64,000 bases of DNA from Thiomicrorhabdus sp. Milos-T2 (GCF_000702325.1 NZ_KL370891.1:456917-520916), one strand, 5' to 3'; positions 43,537 to 52,928 are shown, counted from the stretch's first letter. Notes: generated by a model not told the origin, from the letters alone. Made by a program: numbers and translations.

Positions 43537-44487
43537 TCAAGCACCAATCTTATATTCTGGATCAAAGGGTTTACCACTCTTCAGAATAGCATAAACCAGA
43601 TGAATTAATTTGCGCATTACCGCGGCAACTATCTTCTTACCTGCAACCCCTCTTTTTCTCAGATTGTCTGCAAAGGATTTTAAGACAGGGTTGTATGCAA
43701 TACTATTTACCGCAGGCATGTAGAGACACTTCCTTAAATTTGCATTGCCCATTTTTGAAAGCGATGAGCGATTTAAACTACTACCCGATTGCTGTATTTG
43801 TGGAACAAGACCAGAGTAACAGGCTAAGGCCTTTGCATTATCAAAACGATAAATGTCTTTGATATGAGTGATGAGTTCAATCGCTGTTTTTTCACCCAGT
43901 CCTTTAATGGACGTTAATAATGCCATCTGCTTAGCCAATTCAACATCCTGTTGAACGCAGCCTTTCATTTGGGATTGAATCTTTTCAATCTGCTTTTCTA
44001 ACTGTTTAATCTGAGCTTTTTGAATTTTCTGTACTTCTTTTTCTGTCAAACTTTGCATTTGGTTTTTAATGCGGGTTTTTGTTTGAATTAACAAGGATTG
44101 AAGTGCTGAGAACTCTTGTAGCTTAGCGATAATCGGACTGTCAGGCTGCCAAGGTTTGAGTTTGTGTACTTCACAAAAATCTGCGATGAGCTTAGCATCT
44201 TCACTGTCTGTTTTAACACGCTTTAGTTTGGATTGAGCATAATGTTTGATTTTAAATGGGTTGATCACATACACAGGGTATTCTTGTTCATAAAGATACA
44301 AGGCTAATCCTAAATAGTATTTGCCTGTGGCTTCCATTGCGATGTGTGGAGAATCAAAAACACTAAGCCACTTGATAAACTTTTTAAACCCCGCTGGGGT
44401 GTTATTAAAAGTGACACTTTGCTTTTGAGTTGAAACCGCCACGTCAAAGGTGTCTTTACTGATGTCTATGCCGATGTATATTTTCAT
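43537..44487 (-). CDS. IS110-family transposase (DEDD recombinase)
   Basis: A 316-residue protein with an N-terminal RuvC-like domain: Asp in YIGIDISKDTFDVAV, Glu in IAMEATGKYYLGL, and two Asp in RVKTDSEDAKLIADF. A coiled middle follows (KAQIKQLEKQIEKIQSQM), then a C-terminal Transposase_20 domain (LACYSGLVPQIQQSGSSLNR, then SSLSKMGNANLRKCLYMPAV) that supplies the nucleophilic serine in this family. The length is normal and no frameshift is seen, so the enzyme may be active. Confidence 0.96.
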   Translation of the reverse strand: MKIYIGIDISKDTFDVAVSTQKQSVTFNNTPAGFKKFIKWLSVFDSPHIAMEATGKYYLGLALYLYEQEYPVYVINPFKIKHYAQSKLKRVKTDSEDAKLIADFCEVHKLKPWQPDSPIIAKLQEFSALQSLLIQTKTRIKNQMQSLTEKEVQKIQKAQIKQLEKQIEKIQSQMKGCVQQDVELAKQMALLTSIKGLGEKTAIELITHIKDIYRFDNAKALACYSGLVPQIQQSGSSLNRSSLSKMGNANLRKCLYMPAVNSIAYNPVLKSFADNLRKRGVAGKKIVAAVMRKLIHLVYAILKSGKPFDPEYKIGA

Positions 44488-44535
44488 GTTCGAAATACCT
44501 ATTTTATGCTAGGATTTAATTTCGTTTAGTAAGTT

Positions 44536-44730
44536 CACACTATGGCTGTACTAACCTTATGAATACAGGCTAGGAGTCTTGTCCTGCCTAAGATACCGTT
44601 CAGTTTATAGTGTGTGGGGATAAAGGTCTTAATCTGATAACCTGGATCACTCTGGGTGTCATTGGCCTGGTAGCAAGATCTCTTTATCCCTTTACTAAGC
44701 GTCCTTAATAAATTCTCCACTTCTGGAGAA
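44536..44730 (-). ncRNA. Candidate bridge RNA of the IS110 element
   Basis: Read on the minus strand upstream of the transposase, three structures follow in order. First is a 7-bp stem-loop (44724-44730 with 44713-44719). Second is a loop closed by a perfect 9-bp stem GGGATAAAG/CTTTATCCC (44682-44690 with 44617-44625). Third is a loop closed by CACACTAT/ATAGTGTG (44607-44614 with 44536-44543) with an inner AGGC/GCCT hairpin. This order (5' stem-loop, target loop, donor loop) matches described IS110 bridge RNAs. The first loop holds ACCAGGCC (44664-44671) and CCAGGTTAT (44637-44645), matching the two halves of the target palindrome. The second loop holds ATAAGG, complementary to the CCTTAT at the element's own left end. 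Transcription is not shown. Confidence 0.65.
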
Positions 44731-44767
44731 CACTTTCAACATATAAGGCCTGGTTATTTATTAATGA

Positions 44768-45949
44768 TTAAGCTTTCATAAATGCTTCAACACGGTCAAG
44801 TGCATTAATTAAGTTTTCCATGCTGGTTGCAAAAGAAAAACGCATATGTTTATCTGCACCAAAAGCTGAACCTGGAACGGCAGCAACTAATTGTTGTTCT
44901 AAAATGTCAGCTACAAAGTCAGCATCGGTTTGATAGCTTTTCATCTGCATCGCTTCTGAGATGTCCATAAATGCATAAAATGCCCCGTCTGCATGAATAC
45001 ATTTAAAACCAGGTAAAGCATTGATACGCTCAACCACATATAAATGACGTTTTTTAAACTCAATCAACATAGTTTGAATACATTCTTGTGGACCATTTAA
45101 AGCTTCAACTGCCGCCGCTTGCGAAATTGAACAAGGGTTAGAGGTGCTTTGTGATTGAACCTTACGCATGCCGGCAATTAACTCTACCGGTCCACCTGCA
45201 TAACCAATTCGCCAACCTGTCATTGAATAAGCCTTAGAAACGCCATTCATTACTATAGTTCGGTCATATAGCTCTGGACAGACTTCTAAGATATTAGTGA
45301 ACGTGGCATCACTTAGCATAATGTGTTCATACATATCATCAGAGGCAATAATAATATTAGGGTGATTCATTAACACATCACTAATAGCCTTTAACTCATC
45401 AGCAGAATACACCGCTCCAGTTGGGTTAGAAGGGCTGTTTAAAACTAGCATTTTTGTTTTAGGGGTGATAGCTGACTCTAGCTGAGTAGCGGTTATTTTA
45501 AAACCTTGTTCAATCCCCGCTTCAATAATCACGGGTTCGCCACCACCCAATAAAGCCATATCGGGATAAGAGACCCAATAAGGAGCAGGAATAATGACTT
45601 CATCCCCATCATTTAAAGCCGCCTGGCAAAGGTTGTAAAAACTTTGTTTACCACCCGAAGAGACTAGGATTTGATTCATTTCATAATTTAGGCCATTATC
45701 GCGCTTAAATTTTGCTTGAATGGCTTCTTTTAAATCTGCGGTACCATCGACTGCTGTATAACGAGTTTGACCATTTTGAATTGCCGCAATCCCAGCCGCC
45801 TTAATATGATCTGGCGTGTCAAAATCAGGTTCACCAGCCCCTAGGCTAATAATATCTTTACCAGCACGTTTTAGTTCTTGAGTTTTTGCGGTGATTACCA
45901 GGGTAAGCGAAGGTTGGACACGTTTGACACGATCAGATAATTTGGCCAT
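44768..45949 (-). CDS. aspC: Class I aspartate aminotransferase
   Basis: A 393-residue PLP enzyme of the prokaryotic type Ib group. It has SLGAGEPDFDTPDHIKAAGI near the start, SGGKQSFYNLCQAAL, APYWVSYPDMALLGGGEP, NSPSNPTGAVYS and the PLP-lysine region VSKAYSMTGWRIGYAGGP. It interconverts aspartate and 2-oxoglutarate with oxaloacetate and glutamate. The ATG at 45949 with GGAGA upstream is used; the frame extends 14 codons further but without support. It is divergent from uvrB. Confidence 0.92.
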   Translation of the reverse strand: MAKLSDRVKRVQPSLTLVITAKTQELKRAGKDIISLGAGEPDFDTPDHIKAAGIAAIQNGQTRYTAVDGTADLKEAIQAKFKRDNGLNYEMNQILVSSGGKQSFYNLCQAALNDGDEVIIPAPYWVSYPDMALLGGGEPVIIEAGIEQGFKITATQLESAITPKTKMLVLNSPSNPTGAVYSADELKAISDVLMNHPNIIIASDDMYEHIMLSDATFTNILEVCPELYDRTIVMNGVSKAYSMTGWRIGYAGGPVELIAGMRKVQSQSTSNPCSISQAAAVEALNGPQECIQTMLIEFKKRHLYVVERINALPGFKCIHADGAFYAFMDISEAMQMKSYQTDADFVADILEQQLVAAVPGSAFGADKHMRFSFATSMENLINALDRVEAFMKA

Positions 45950-46125
45950 TGATTGGGTTTCTCCACAGAGTTTTGAGCAGGTATAATACAAAGCTTAGTT
46001 GTAAAAATGAGTGAAAGTTGCCATTTGAACAACGCAGCTGATTGAAGAACGAGTATGTTCTGCTCAAAAAGTTAGTTATTCTCTTCATTCTACTGGAAGT
46101 TATAGGTATTTTTAAAGGAAAAAAT

Positions 46126-48156
46126 GTGTCAAAAGCGTTTGAATTAGTTTCACCGTACGAACCAAATGGCGATCAGCCAACGGCAATAGCGGAATTGGTT
46201 GAAGGAATTCAGGATGGAGAAGCCTATCAGACCCTATTAGGAGTAACGGGGTCTGGCAAAACATTTACCATTGCTAACGTGATTAAAACAGTACAACGTC
46301 CTACGATTATTTTGGCTCATAACAAAACCTTAGCGGCGCAGTTATATGGTGAAATGAAGAGTTTTTTTCCGAATAATGCGGTGGAATATTTTGTTTCATA
46401 TTATGACTATTACCAGCCCGAAGCTTATGTTCCCGCTTCTGATACCTATATTTCTAAAGATTCATCCGTTAATGAACAAATTGAACAGTTGCGATTATCA
46501 GCCACCAAAGCATTACTTGAGCGTGAAGATGTTATTTTGATTGCCACTGTTTCAGCCATCTATGGTTTGGGGGATCCTGAAATGTACCTCAAGATGATTT
46601 TGCAGTTGCGTCTAGGCGATAAAATTACTCAACGTGATATTTTAACGCGATTAACCTCAATGCAATACAACCGTAATGATGTGGAATTGTGGCGGGGTAC
46701 TTTTAGGGTGCGAGGTGATGTGATTGACGTCTTTCCTGCGGAAGCGGAAGAGTATGCAGTACGTATTGAATTGTTTGATGACGAAGTTGAAAGTATTGCT
46801 TGGTTTGACCCTTTAACCGGAGAAGTTTTGACAAGACCAACGCGTATAACGGTTTACCCAAAATCGCACTATGTAACACCACGCGAACGTGTTTTAGAAA
46901 TGGTAGAAAAGGTCAAGGTTGAACTTAAAGACCGATTAGAAGAGTTAAGGTCAATGAGTAAATTGGTTGAAGCACAGCGTTTGGAAGAGCGAACAAAATT
47001 AGATATAGAGATGATGGTAGAACTGGGTTATTGCACCGGGATTGAAAACTATTCTCGTTATTTATCTGGACGTAATGCTGGTGAATCTCCACCCACTCTA
47101 ATGGATTATTTCCCAAAAAATTCATTATTGGTGATTGATGAAAGTCACGTTACCATTCCTCAAATTGGGGGGATGTATAAAGGTGACCGCTCAAGAAAAG
47201 AGAACTTAGTTGGTTATGGTTTTCGCTTGCCGTCGGCTTTAGATAACCGCCCAATGATGTTTGAAGAGTTTGAACGGGCCATGCCACAAGCGATTTTTGT
47301 ATCAGCAACACCTGCTAAATACGAGGCTGAGCATTGCTCTACGATGGTTGAGCAAGTGGTACGTCCAACGGGGTTATTAGACCCTATTATTGAAGTAAGA
47401 CCCGCCACCACTCAGGTCGATGATTTATTGGGTGAGATTAGATGGCGTGCCGATTTAGGACAAAGAATATTGGTAACGACCTTAACCAAACGCATGGCTG
47501 AAAACCTGACTGAGTATTTTGAAGACCACAATGTGCGTGTGCGCTATATGCACTCAGATATTGATACAGTAGAACGTATAGAGATTATTCGTGATTTACG
47601 TTTGGGTGAGTTTGATGTGTTGATTGGGATTAACTTATTGCGAGAAGGTTTGGATATTCCAGAAGTGGCCTTAGTGGCCATTTTGGATGCCGATAAAGAA
47701 GGTTTTTTACGTTCAGAGCGTTCACTCATTCAGACAATAGGGCGAGCGGCACGTAATGTTGAAGGTAAAGCGATTTTGTATGCCGATAAAATTACCAAAT
47801 CAATGAAAACTGCCATCGATGAAACCGAACGACGAAGAGCGAAGCAGATTCAATACAACCTAGACAATGGAATTACCCCACAAGGTCTCAATAAAAAAGT
47901 AAGCGATATCCTAGAAGATTCACCCTATGCAGCCAAAACTACCAGGCCTGGTAATCATAAAAAAGTGGCACAAAATACGGCAGAATATAACACTCAAAAA
48001 CCGATGACACCGGCAGAAATGGCAAGCCATATTAAACAAGTTGAAAAGCAAATGTATAAAGCCGCTAAAGAGTTAGATTTTGAAACGGCAGCTCATTTAC
48101 GTGATGAGCTTAAATCATTGAAAAGTAATATGGTTGGTATAGGTGATTTACGTTAA
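46126..48156 (+). CDS. uvrB: UvrABC system protein B
   Basis: Damage-recognition helicase of nucleotide excision repair. The 676-residue protein has Walker [15 protein letters not shown], the beta-hairpin [20 protein letters not shown], helicase motifs [20 protein letters not shown] and [24 protein letters not shown], and a C-terminal UVR motif ([20 protein letters not shown]). The GTG at 46126 with AAGGAA upstream is chosen; the frame is open back to 46042, but those residues lie outside the normal family start. An exact palindrome at 47941-47952 (T-R-P-G) falls in the flexible linker before the UVR motif. Confidence 0.95.
   Translation: MSKAFELVSPYEPNGDQPTAIAELVEGIQDGEAYQTLLGVTGSGKTFTIANVIKTVQRPTIILAHNKTLAAQLYGEMKSFFPNNAVEYFVSYYDYYQPEAYVPASDTYISKDSSVNEQIEQLRLSATKALLEREDVILIATVSAIYGLGDPEMYLKMILQLRLGDKITQRDILTRLTSMQYNRNDVELWRGTFRVRGDVIDVFPAEAEEYAVRIELFDDEVESIAWFDPLTGEVLTRPTRITVYPKSHYVTPRERVLEMVEKVKVELKDRLEELRSMSKLVEAQRLEERTKLDIEMMVELGYCTGIENYSRYLSGRNAGESPPTLMDYFPKNSLLVIDESHVTIPQIGGMYKGDRSRKENLVGYGFRLPSALDNRPMMFEEFERAMPQAIFVSATPAKYEAEHCSTMVEQVVRPTGLLDPIIEVRPATTQVDDLLGEIRWRADLGQRILVTTLTKRMAENLTEYFEDHNVRVRYMHSDIDTVERIEIIRDLRLGEFDVLIGINLLREGLDIPEVALVAILDADKEGFLRSERSLIQTIGRAARNVEGKAILYADKITKSMKTAIDETERRRAKQIQYNLDNGITPQGLNKKVSDILEDSPYAAKTTRPGNHKKVAQNTAEYNTQKPMTPAEMASHIKQVEKQMYKAAKELDFETAAHLRDELKSLKSNMVGIGDLR
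47941..47952. repeat. Iterated palindrome ACCAGGCCTGGT, exact copy
   Basis: Exact copy in the uvrB linker region, read as T-T-R-P-G-N. Confidence 0.9.
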
Positions 48157-48196
48157 AATACATCGTTATTTTTATTTTTTGGTCAAGTTTATATTT

Positions 48197-49093
48197 ATGT
48201 TTTTATCTCCAATGATTCAACTCTTTTTTGTTAAGCCATCTATAAAGCCTTTTGTTAAGCTCAAAGCTTGGTTGCCGATTCTACTGGTCACCCTATGTTT
48301 GCCGCTAACTTCTCAGGCTAACGCGGTCGATAACAAAAAACTTTCAGCACAAGCTGAAACCTTTCAAAAAGGACTAGATGCTGCACATAATGGTCAATTA
48401 GATAGTGCTTTGACAACTTGGGAAGGCTTGAATAAATCGGGGGATTTAATTCCCGAATTAAAACGCGCATTAGAAAATAATATTGCCGTTATTTTGATAA
48501 AACAAAAAAAATATGCCGAAGCTAAAAAGCGATTAGATGAAGCTTTGCAGGCAGATGCCCAAGTCTCCACCACTTTAGCAAACCTTAACCAACTTTATGC
48601 TTATGATGCACAACAAGCTTATCAACGAATTTTTAAAGAAACACCCGTCAATTCACCTCAAGGAAAATGGTTATATTTTGATATTAAGCAAGCTCACTTG
48701 CCTACCAATAATGTCATTATTGATGCTGAAAATGCAGATGCCGTAAGAGTGGTGAAAAACAGGTTAGAACAATGGCGTCAGGCCTGGTCGGCACAAGATG
48801 TCGCAGGTTATCTTAGTTTTTATGATGAAAAGGCTTTTATTCCTAAAGACGGAATGAGTTTTAACACTTGGAAAAAAAGCCGTTATCGTAATTTACAAAA
48901 ACCCAAGTTTATTAAAGTGTTTTTAGATAAAATTCAGATTACTCCGATTTCATCTACCATGGTTAGAACCCGAGTTTACCAACGTTATCATTCAGACCGT
49001 TTTAAGGACGATGTTTACAAGGTTTTACTTTGGCAAAAGCATGATGGACAGTGGAAAATTGTCCAAGAGGTAGTAATGTATAATGGTCACTAA
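48197..49093 (+). CDS. Exported protein with NTF2-like C-terminal domain, near L,D-transpeptidase
   Basis: A roughly 298-residue protein with an N-terminal hydrophobic export segment (WLPILLVTLCLPLTSQANA). A TPR-like helical middle follows (FQKGLDAAHNGQLDSALTTW, VILIKQKKYAEAKKRLDEAL). The C-terminal NTF2-like region runs from WRQAWSAQDVAGYLSFYDEK to WQKHDGQWKIVQEVV. Such domains occur with Csd6-type L,D-carboxypeptidase/transpeptidases, and the next gene is one. The start is uncertain; ATGs at 48143 (overlapping uvrB), 48197 and 48212 are in frame. Confidence 0.7.
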   Translation: MFLSPMIQLFFVKPSIKPFVKLKAWLPILLVTLCLPLTSQANAVDNKKLSAQAETFQKGLDAAHNGQLDSALTTWEGLNKSGDLIPELKRALENNIAVILIKQKKYAEAKKRLDEALQADAQVSTTLANLNQLYAYDAQQAYQRIFKETPVNSPQGKWLYFDIKQAHLPTNNVIIDAENADAVRVVKNRLEQWRQAWSAQDVAGYLSFYDEKAFIPKDGMSFNTWKKSRYRNLQKPKFIKVFLDKIQITPISSTMVRTRVYQRYHSDRFKDDVYKVLLWQKHDGQWKIVQEVVMYNGH

Positions 49094-49127
49094 ACCAAAA
49101 CTTAATGCACTTACAGTTATTAGATAT

Positions 49128-50207
49128 ATGAAAACAAAGAATCGCGTTAAAAATTTGTTAACAACATTGTTGTTTACCGGCTTAGGCTTTCAGGCTTCAC
49201 TTGTTCAAGCTGATGAAGTGGTTAAAGTCGAAAAACAGTTGCTTTCAAGCTTAAGTGCTATCAATAGCTTAGAGTTAGATAAGGCATTATCGAATGTAAC
49301 CGATTTACAACAACATAATCCAAAATATAAGCTTGCTCAATTACTAACAGCCGATCTGATGGCGGCTAAAGCGGGTCAGTTTAAACTGGTAAAACAAGTT
49401 CATCAAAACCATGCTAAATCGGTTAATACTTTGCTGGATGAAGCAGAGGTTCGTTGGCAGTTTTCAAAAGAGAGCTTAAACCATTCAACGGGGTTTGATG
49501 ATTTTGTTCTCAAGAGCGCACAACAAAATCTTATTTTGGTCTCTTTACAAGAGAGCCGTTTATACCTCTATGATAAAAATGATAAAGGCCAAATGGTTCG
49601 AGTGGCTGATTATTACGTCACTATGGGTAAAAAAGGCAGTGGGAAACAACGAGAAGGTGATCAAAGAACGCCGATTGGGGTTTATCATTTAGTCGATTTA
49701 CTTCCTGGCAATACCCTTCCTGATTTATACGGCGTTGGTGCTTTGCCTTTAAATTATCCTAATATTTGGGATAAATCTCATGGTAAGACCGGTTCAGGTA
49801 TTTGGTTGCATGGGGTACCTAGTAACACCTATACAAGAGCCCCTAAGGCGAGTCGTGGCTGTGTGGCCTTGAATAATAAGGCGATGAAACGTTTACTATC
49901 AGAATATAGTATGCCTTATTCAACGCCGGTTGTGATTGTCGATCAAAAGCAAGCGCCGTTAGGTGTCTCGCAAACTAAAGAATCTTTATTAGCGGATGTA
50001 AAAACTTGGTTGCAAGACAATCATGAAAAAGTTGATTGGCAAAAGGTTAGTGTTTTTAAATACCCGAATGAAAAAAATCTCTACTATATTACCTTTCCAG
50101 GAAAAGTTGAGAATACGCTTACTCAGCAATTTTGGCAAAGAGATCCAGATGGAGATTGGAAAGTGGTTGTTCAATCAGAAGGCTCTATTCAGGTTGCATC
50201 TAAGTAA
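49128..50207 (+). CDS. L,D-transpeptidase (YkuD domain), Csd6-like
   Basis: An exported enzyme of about 359 residues that likely cross-links or trims peptidoglycan or attaches proteins to it. The signal peptide ends near SLVQA-D. The YkuD domain has LILVSLQESRLYLYDKND, GDQRTPIGVYHLVDLLPG, and the catalytic GIWLHGVPSN followed by ASRGCVALNNKAM (HG and SRGC, Cys nucleophile). A C-terminal NTF2-like region follows (VSVFKYPNEKNLYYITFPGK, then WQRDPDGDWKVVVQ). The ATG at 49128 suits the signal peptide; an in-frame ATG at 49083 overlaps the previous gene. Confidence 0.86.
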   Translation: MKTKNRVKNLLTTLLFTGLGFQASLVQADEVVKVEKQLLSSLSAINSLELDKALSNVTDLQQHNPKYKLAQLLTADLMAAKAGQFKLVKQVHQNHAKSVNTLLDEAEVRWQFSKESLNHSTGFDDFVLKSAQQNLILVSLQESRLYLYDKNDKGQMVRVADYYVTMGKKGSGKQREGDQRTPIGVYHLVDLLPGNTLPDLYGVGALPLNYPNIWDKSHGKTGSGIWLHGVPSNTYTRAPKASRGCVALNNKAMKRLLSEYSMPYSTPVVIVDQKQAPLGVSQTKESLLADVKTWLQDNHEKVDWQKVSVFKYPNEKNLYYITFPGKVENTLTQQFWQRDPDGDWKVVVQSEGSIQVASK

Positions 50208-50209
50208 TT

Positions 50210-50659
50210 GAAACCTTTGCAAGGGTCGATGAATAGTTAAAAAAGGCTATAATTCTCTATCTTCAGCCTAAAAATCCCACCCAATAGCTTGTTTAAGAAT
50301 TATTTTTTATTTCTGAGGTGCTTAATATTGAAGCTTGGACAAACGCCATTAGTCCCCTTGTAATAAATGGTGCAAGGTTCTTAGTGTAGTGAACGGTAAA
50401 AAAACGCTGCTGTTTGAGCGAAGCGAGTTCAGCGTTTTCAGTTCACAAGCTTAGAATTTGCCTATTTATGGAGTGGGGTTTGTTTTTTGGTTACTTTTTG
50501 CCAAATTGCAAAAAGTGACGGGAAGCCTGTTTAACAGGATTTAAGACAAAGGCGTAATATTTAAAAAGGCTTCTCAATCGCTGTCTGATTAAACCTAAGC
50601 TTTTACATCTAAAGAACCTTTCATTTTTTTCTTACATCAAAGACCCTTGTAAAGGTCTT
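50210..50659. mobile_element. 450-bp non-coding element with MITE-type inverted ends
   Basis: GAAACCTTTGCAAGGGTC at 50210-50227 is matched in inverted orientation at 50642-50659 (15 of 18 positions). The ends share CCTTTGCA with the MITEs at 3842 and 63813 but the interior differs. The interior has a hairpin-rich stretch near 50391-50450 (TGTAGTGAACGG to TTCAGTTCACAAG) and another pairing TTTTTGCCA with TGCAAAAAGTG near 50500-50518. No ORF or obvious target duplication was found. It fills the gap between the L,D-transpeptidase and the M14 peptidase genes. Confidence 0.6.
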
Positions 50660-50759
50660 AGTTGAATCTTAATAACTATAGAACAACTTAGGTTGTTTAT
50701 TTTGTGAAACTAAAAAAGCGATTAGTTGACAAAGCAGTCATGAATTAAAAATTTATGAA

Positions 50760-51746
50760 TTAAGGCTTATCAGGTTTATTGGTGTTTGTAACCTTATTCA
50801 TGACCGTTTTATCAGAAAGCTTTTGATTCAAGGCTTGCTTAGCTTCAGAGGTTTTTTGAGCTTGAATTTTGGAAATAGTCCAGTGTTCAAGGTCTTTCCA
50901 CATTTTGTAAATCTCTTTTTGGGTTGGCATAGAGCCTGCAGATCGTAGTTCTAAGGTGAGTACTGGAATATTCAAATACTCACCAGCATAACGCCCCAAC
51001 GAGCCCGGATAAGTACCGAGTTCTCTATGTTTCAAAGCTCCAATTCTATTTGGTACTGCATGTTCTGGTCCATCATAATCTAATAATCCATAAGGCGCAT
51101 GTACTGAAATAATGGCATCGGGCTTAAACTCTTCTATAGTTTTTACTAACCACTGTGTTTCGGGTTCCGAATTCGCTGCCTTACCAGGATAGCGACGTTT
51201 ATTCTTTTTATAATATTTTTTCCAGTATCGAATTGCTAGTTCACCCCAATCTGGAGAGGGGAAGTTGCGGTTTAAATCGGTGTTATTGGCATTGATTCGA
51301 GTAGCAGGGGTTCTAAAAAGACCATCTGGATTCACTAAAGGATAAAAAAGCCAATGCTGGCGGTTTTCCTTTTGGTGTTTAATCATGTTTTGCATCCATA
51401 AGTAAGTCATGCTGATAGCGGAATACTCATCACCATGAATTCCACTAATAAACAAAATACGACCTTCAGGAGACCCTTTGATGACTTTAGCGGGTTTGAA
51501 ATGACGCTGTGTTAATACACGACCTTTTACACTTTTGGCACCACTGGTTTCTAAACCTAATTTCATGCAGCCTTGATATTTTACGGTGCGTAACTTTCGA
51601 GACCATTCTTTACAGAACTCTTTAATAGCAGGATCCTCTGCTTGTATTTCAGTAGAGTGGTTATGAGTTTTATTTGCGGCAAGCGCATTAATTGACCAGG
51701 CCTGGTAGATGGTTAAGGTGATTAACCCTAAAAATTTTATAAACAT
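50760..51746 (-). CDS. Exported M14-family zinc carboxypeptidase
   Basis: A 328-residue protein with a signal peptide (FLGLITLTIYQAWSINALAA). The zinc site has HGDE in FISGIHGDEYSAISM and the His in IISVHAPYGLLDY. Other visible parts are NPDGLFRTPATRINANNTDL, LNRNFPSPDW and the catalytic Glu in LTLELRSAGSMP. It resembles MpaA-like murein-peptide amidases in layout, so a cell-wall peptide substrate is plausible but not shown. It follows pilU by nine bases on the same strand. The palindrome at 51695-51706 encodes Y-Q-A-W in its signal peptide. Confidence 0.82.
   Translation of the reverse strand: MFIKFLGLITLTIYQAWSINALAANKTHNHSTEIQAEDPAIKEFCKEWSRKLRTVKYQGCMKLGLETSGAKSVKGRVLTQRHFKPAKVIKGSPEGRILFISGIHGDEYSAISMTYLWMQNMIKHQKENRQHWLFYPLVNPDGLFRTPATRINANNTDLNRNFPSPDWGELAIRYWKKYYKKNKRRYPGKAANSEPETQWLVKTIEEFKPDAIISVHAPYGLLDYDGPEHAVPNRIGALKHRELGTYPGSLGRYAGEYLNIPVLTLELRSAGSMPTQKEIYKMWKDLEHWTISKIQAQKTSEAKQALNQKLSDKTVMNKVTNTNKPDKP
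51695..51706. repeat. Iterated palindrome ACCAGGCCTGGT, exact copy
   Basis: Exact copy inside the M14 peptidase signal-peptide region, read on the minus strand as Q-A-W. Confidence 0.9.
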
Positions 51747-51755
51747 AGATAAACT

Positions 51756-52907
51756 TTATTCTTCTTTTAAACTAAACTTAATGGCTTCTGATGATAAATC
51801 ACCATCGTCATCGTTTGGGGTTGGTAGTTTACTATTTAATTTGATATTAAGGCGTAAATCATTCATTGAATCGGCGTTACGTAGTGCATCTTTATAGTTA
51901 ATTAAGCCATTTTCGTATAGATCAAACAGAGCTTGGTCAAAAGTTTGCATACCTAAAGCGCCAGAATTATGCATGATTTGTTTAATTTCACTTACTTTTC
52001 CATGAAAAATTAATTCTGAAATACGTGGAGAGTTAATTAATACTTCAACTGCAGCAATCAGTCCGCCACCAATTTTAGGAATAAGTCTTTGTGAAACCAC
52101 GGCTTTAAGGTTGAGCGATAAATCTAGCAGGATATGCCCACGGTGGTCGGCAGGGAAAAAGTTAATAATACGATCTAAGGTTTGGTTGGTATTGTTGGCG
52201 TGTAAAGTAGAGAGACATAAATGACCGGTTTCTGAAAAAGCAATCGCGTGTTCCATGGTCTCTCGGCTACGAATCTCACCAATTAAAATAACATCAGGTG
52301 CTTGTCGTAAGGTGTTCTTTAGTGCGTTTTCGTAACTATCGGTATCTACCCCCACTTCACGTTGTGTGACTATGCTTTTTTTGTGACTATGGATAAATTC
52401 GATAGGGTCTTCAATGGTAATAATATGTCCGTCTTTAGTGGAGTTTCTTACGTCAACTAAGCTGGCCAAGGTGGTTGATTTACCAGAACCGGTTCCTCCA
52501 ACAATCAGCACTAAACCATGCTTTTCCATAATGGATTCTTTGATAATGCTAGGTAGGTTAAGTTTATCAAATTCAGGAATATCGGTATGAACGGAACGAA
52601 TGACCATGCCTGGTGTGCCACGTTGCATAAAAACGTTAACACGATAACGACCCACACCACTAATTTGGTAAGCAAAGTTACTTTCGTGCGTATTTTGAAA
52701 AGTGCTCAATTGATCATGGTTCATCATCTTATGAGAGAGTTGAACCGCCATAGCGGCGGTGATTTTATCTTCAGTAAGTGAAATTAATTTTCCATCCTTT
52801 TTCATTGTCGCTGGGCGGCCAGGGGTAATGAAAAGGTCAGAACCTCCATTATTGGTAAAAAAAACTAATAATTTATCTAACTCTGAAAGATGTGTTGTAT
52901 CAACCAT
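51756..52907 (-). CDS. pilU: Type IV pilus retraction ATPase PilU
   Basis: A 383-residue PilT-family ATPase that assists pilus retraction. It has a PilU-like start (LDKLLVFFTNNGGSDLFITP), Walker A IVGGTGSGKSTTLASL, the Asp box ITIEDPIEFIH, Walker B DVILIGEIRSRETMEHAI and the His box GHLCLSTLHANNTNQTLDR. It has a longer C-terminus than PilT, ending in acidic residues. It lies 21 bases after pilT. A one-mismatch palindrome at 52603 encodes T-P-G-M-V. Confidence 0.94.
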   Translation of the reverse strand: MVDTTHLSELDKLLVFFTNNGGSDLFITPGRPATMKKDGKLISLTEDKITAAMAVQLSHKMMNHDQLSTFQNTHESNFAYQISGVGRYRVNVFMQRGTPGMVIRSVHTDIPEFDKLNLPSIIKESIMEKHGLVLIVGGTGSGKSTTLASLVDVRNSTKDGHIITIEDPIEFIHSHKKSIVTQREVGVDTDSYENALKNTLRQAPDVILIGEIRSRETMEHAIAFSETGHLCLSTLHANNTNQTLDRIINFFPADHRGHILLDLSLNLKAVVSQRLIPKIGGGLIAAVEVLINSPRISELIFHGKVSEIKQIMHNSGALGMQTFDQALFDLYENGLINYKDALRNADSMNDLRLNIKLNSKLPTPNDDDGDLSSEAIKFSLKEE

Positions 52908-52928
52908 GGCAATATCCTTTTAACGCAT

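Larger units (their letters stand above)
43472..44754 (-). mobile_element. IS110-family insertion sequence inserted in an iterated palindrome
   Basis: The element is about 1274 bp and is bounded by two copies of AGGCCTGGT (43472-43480 and 44746-44754). Joining the outer flanks recreates GCCAGGCCTGGTT, a copy of the iterated palindrome with one mismatch in 12. So the element sits inside that site, presumably at its CT, the dinucleotide core known for IS110 members. There are no long terminal inverted repeats, as expected for the family. It encodes one DEDD transposase (43537-44487, minus) and has a 250-bp non-coding leader with a bridge-RNA-like fold. Confidence 0.88.

Noticed and set aside
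44535-44720. 61-codon minus-strand frame upstream of the IS110 transposase
   Set aside because: It overlaps the predicted structured RNA leader and has no family resemblance; the strong stems explain the sequence better.
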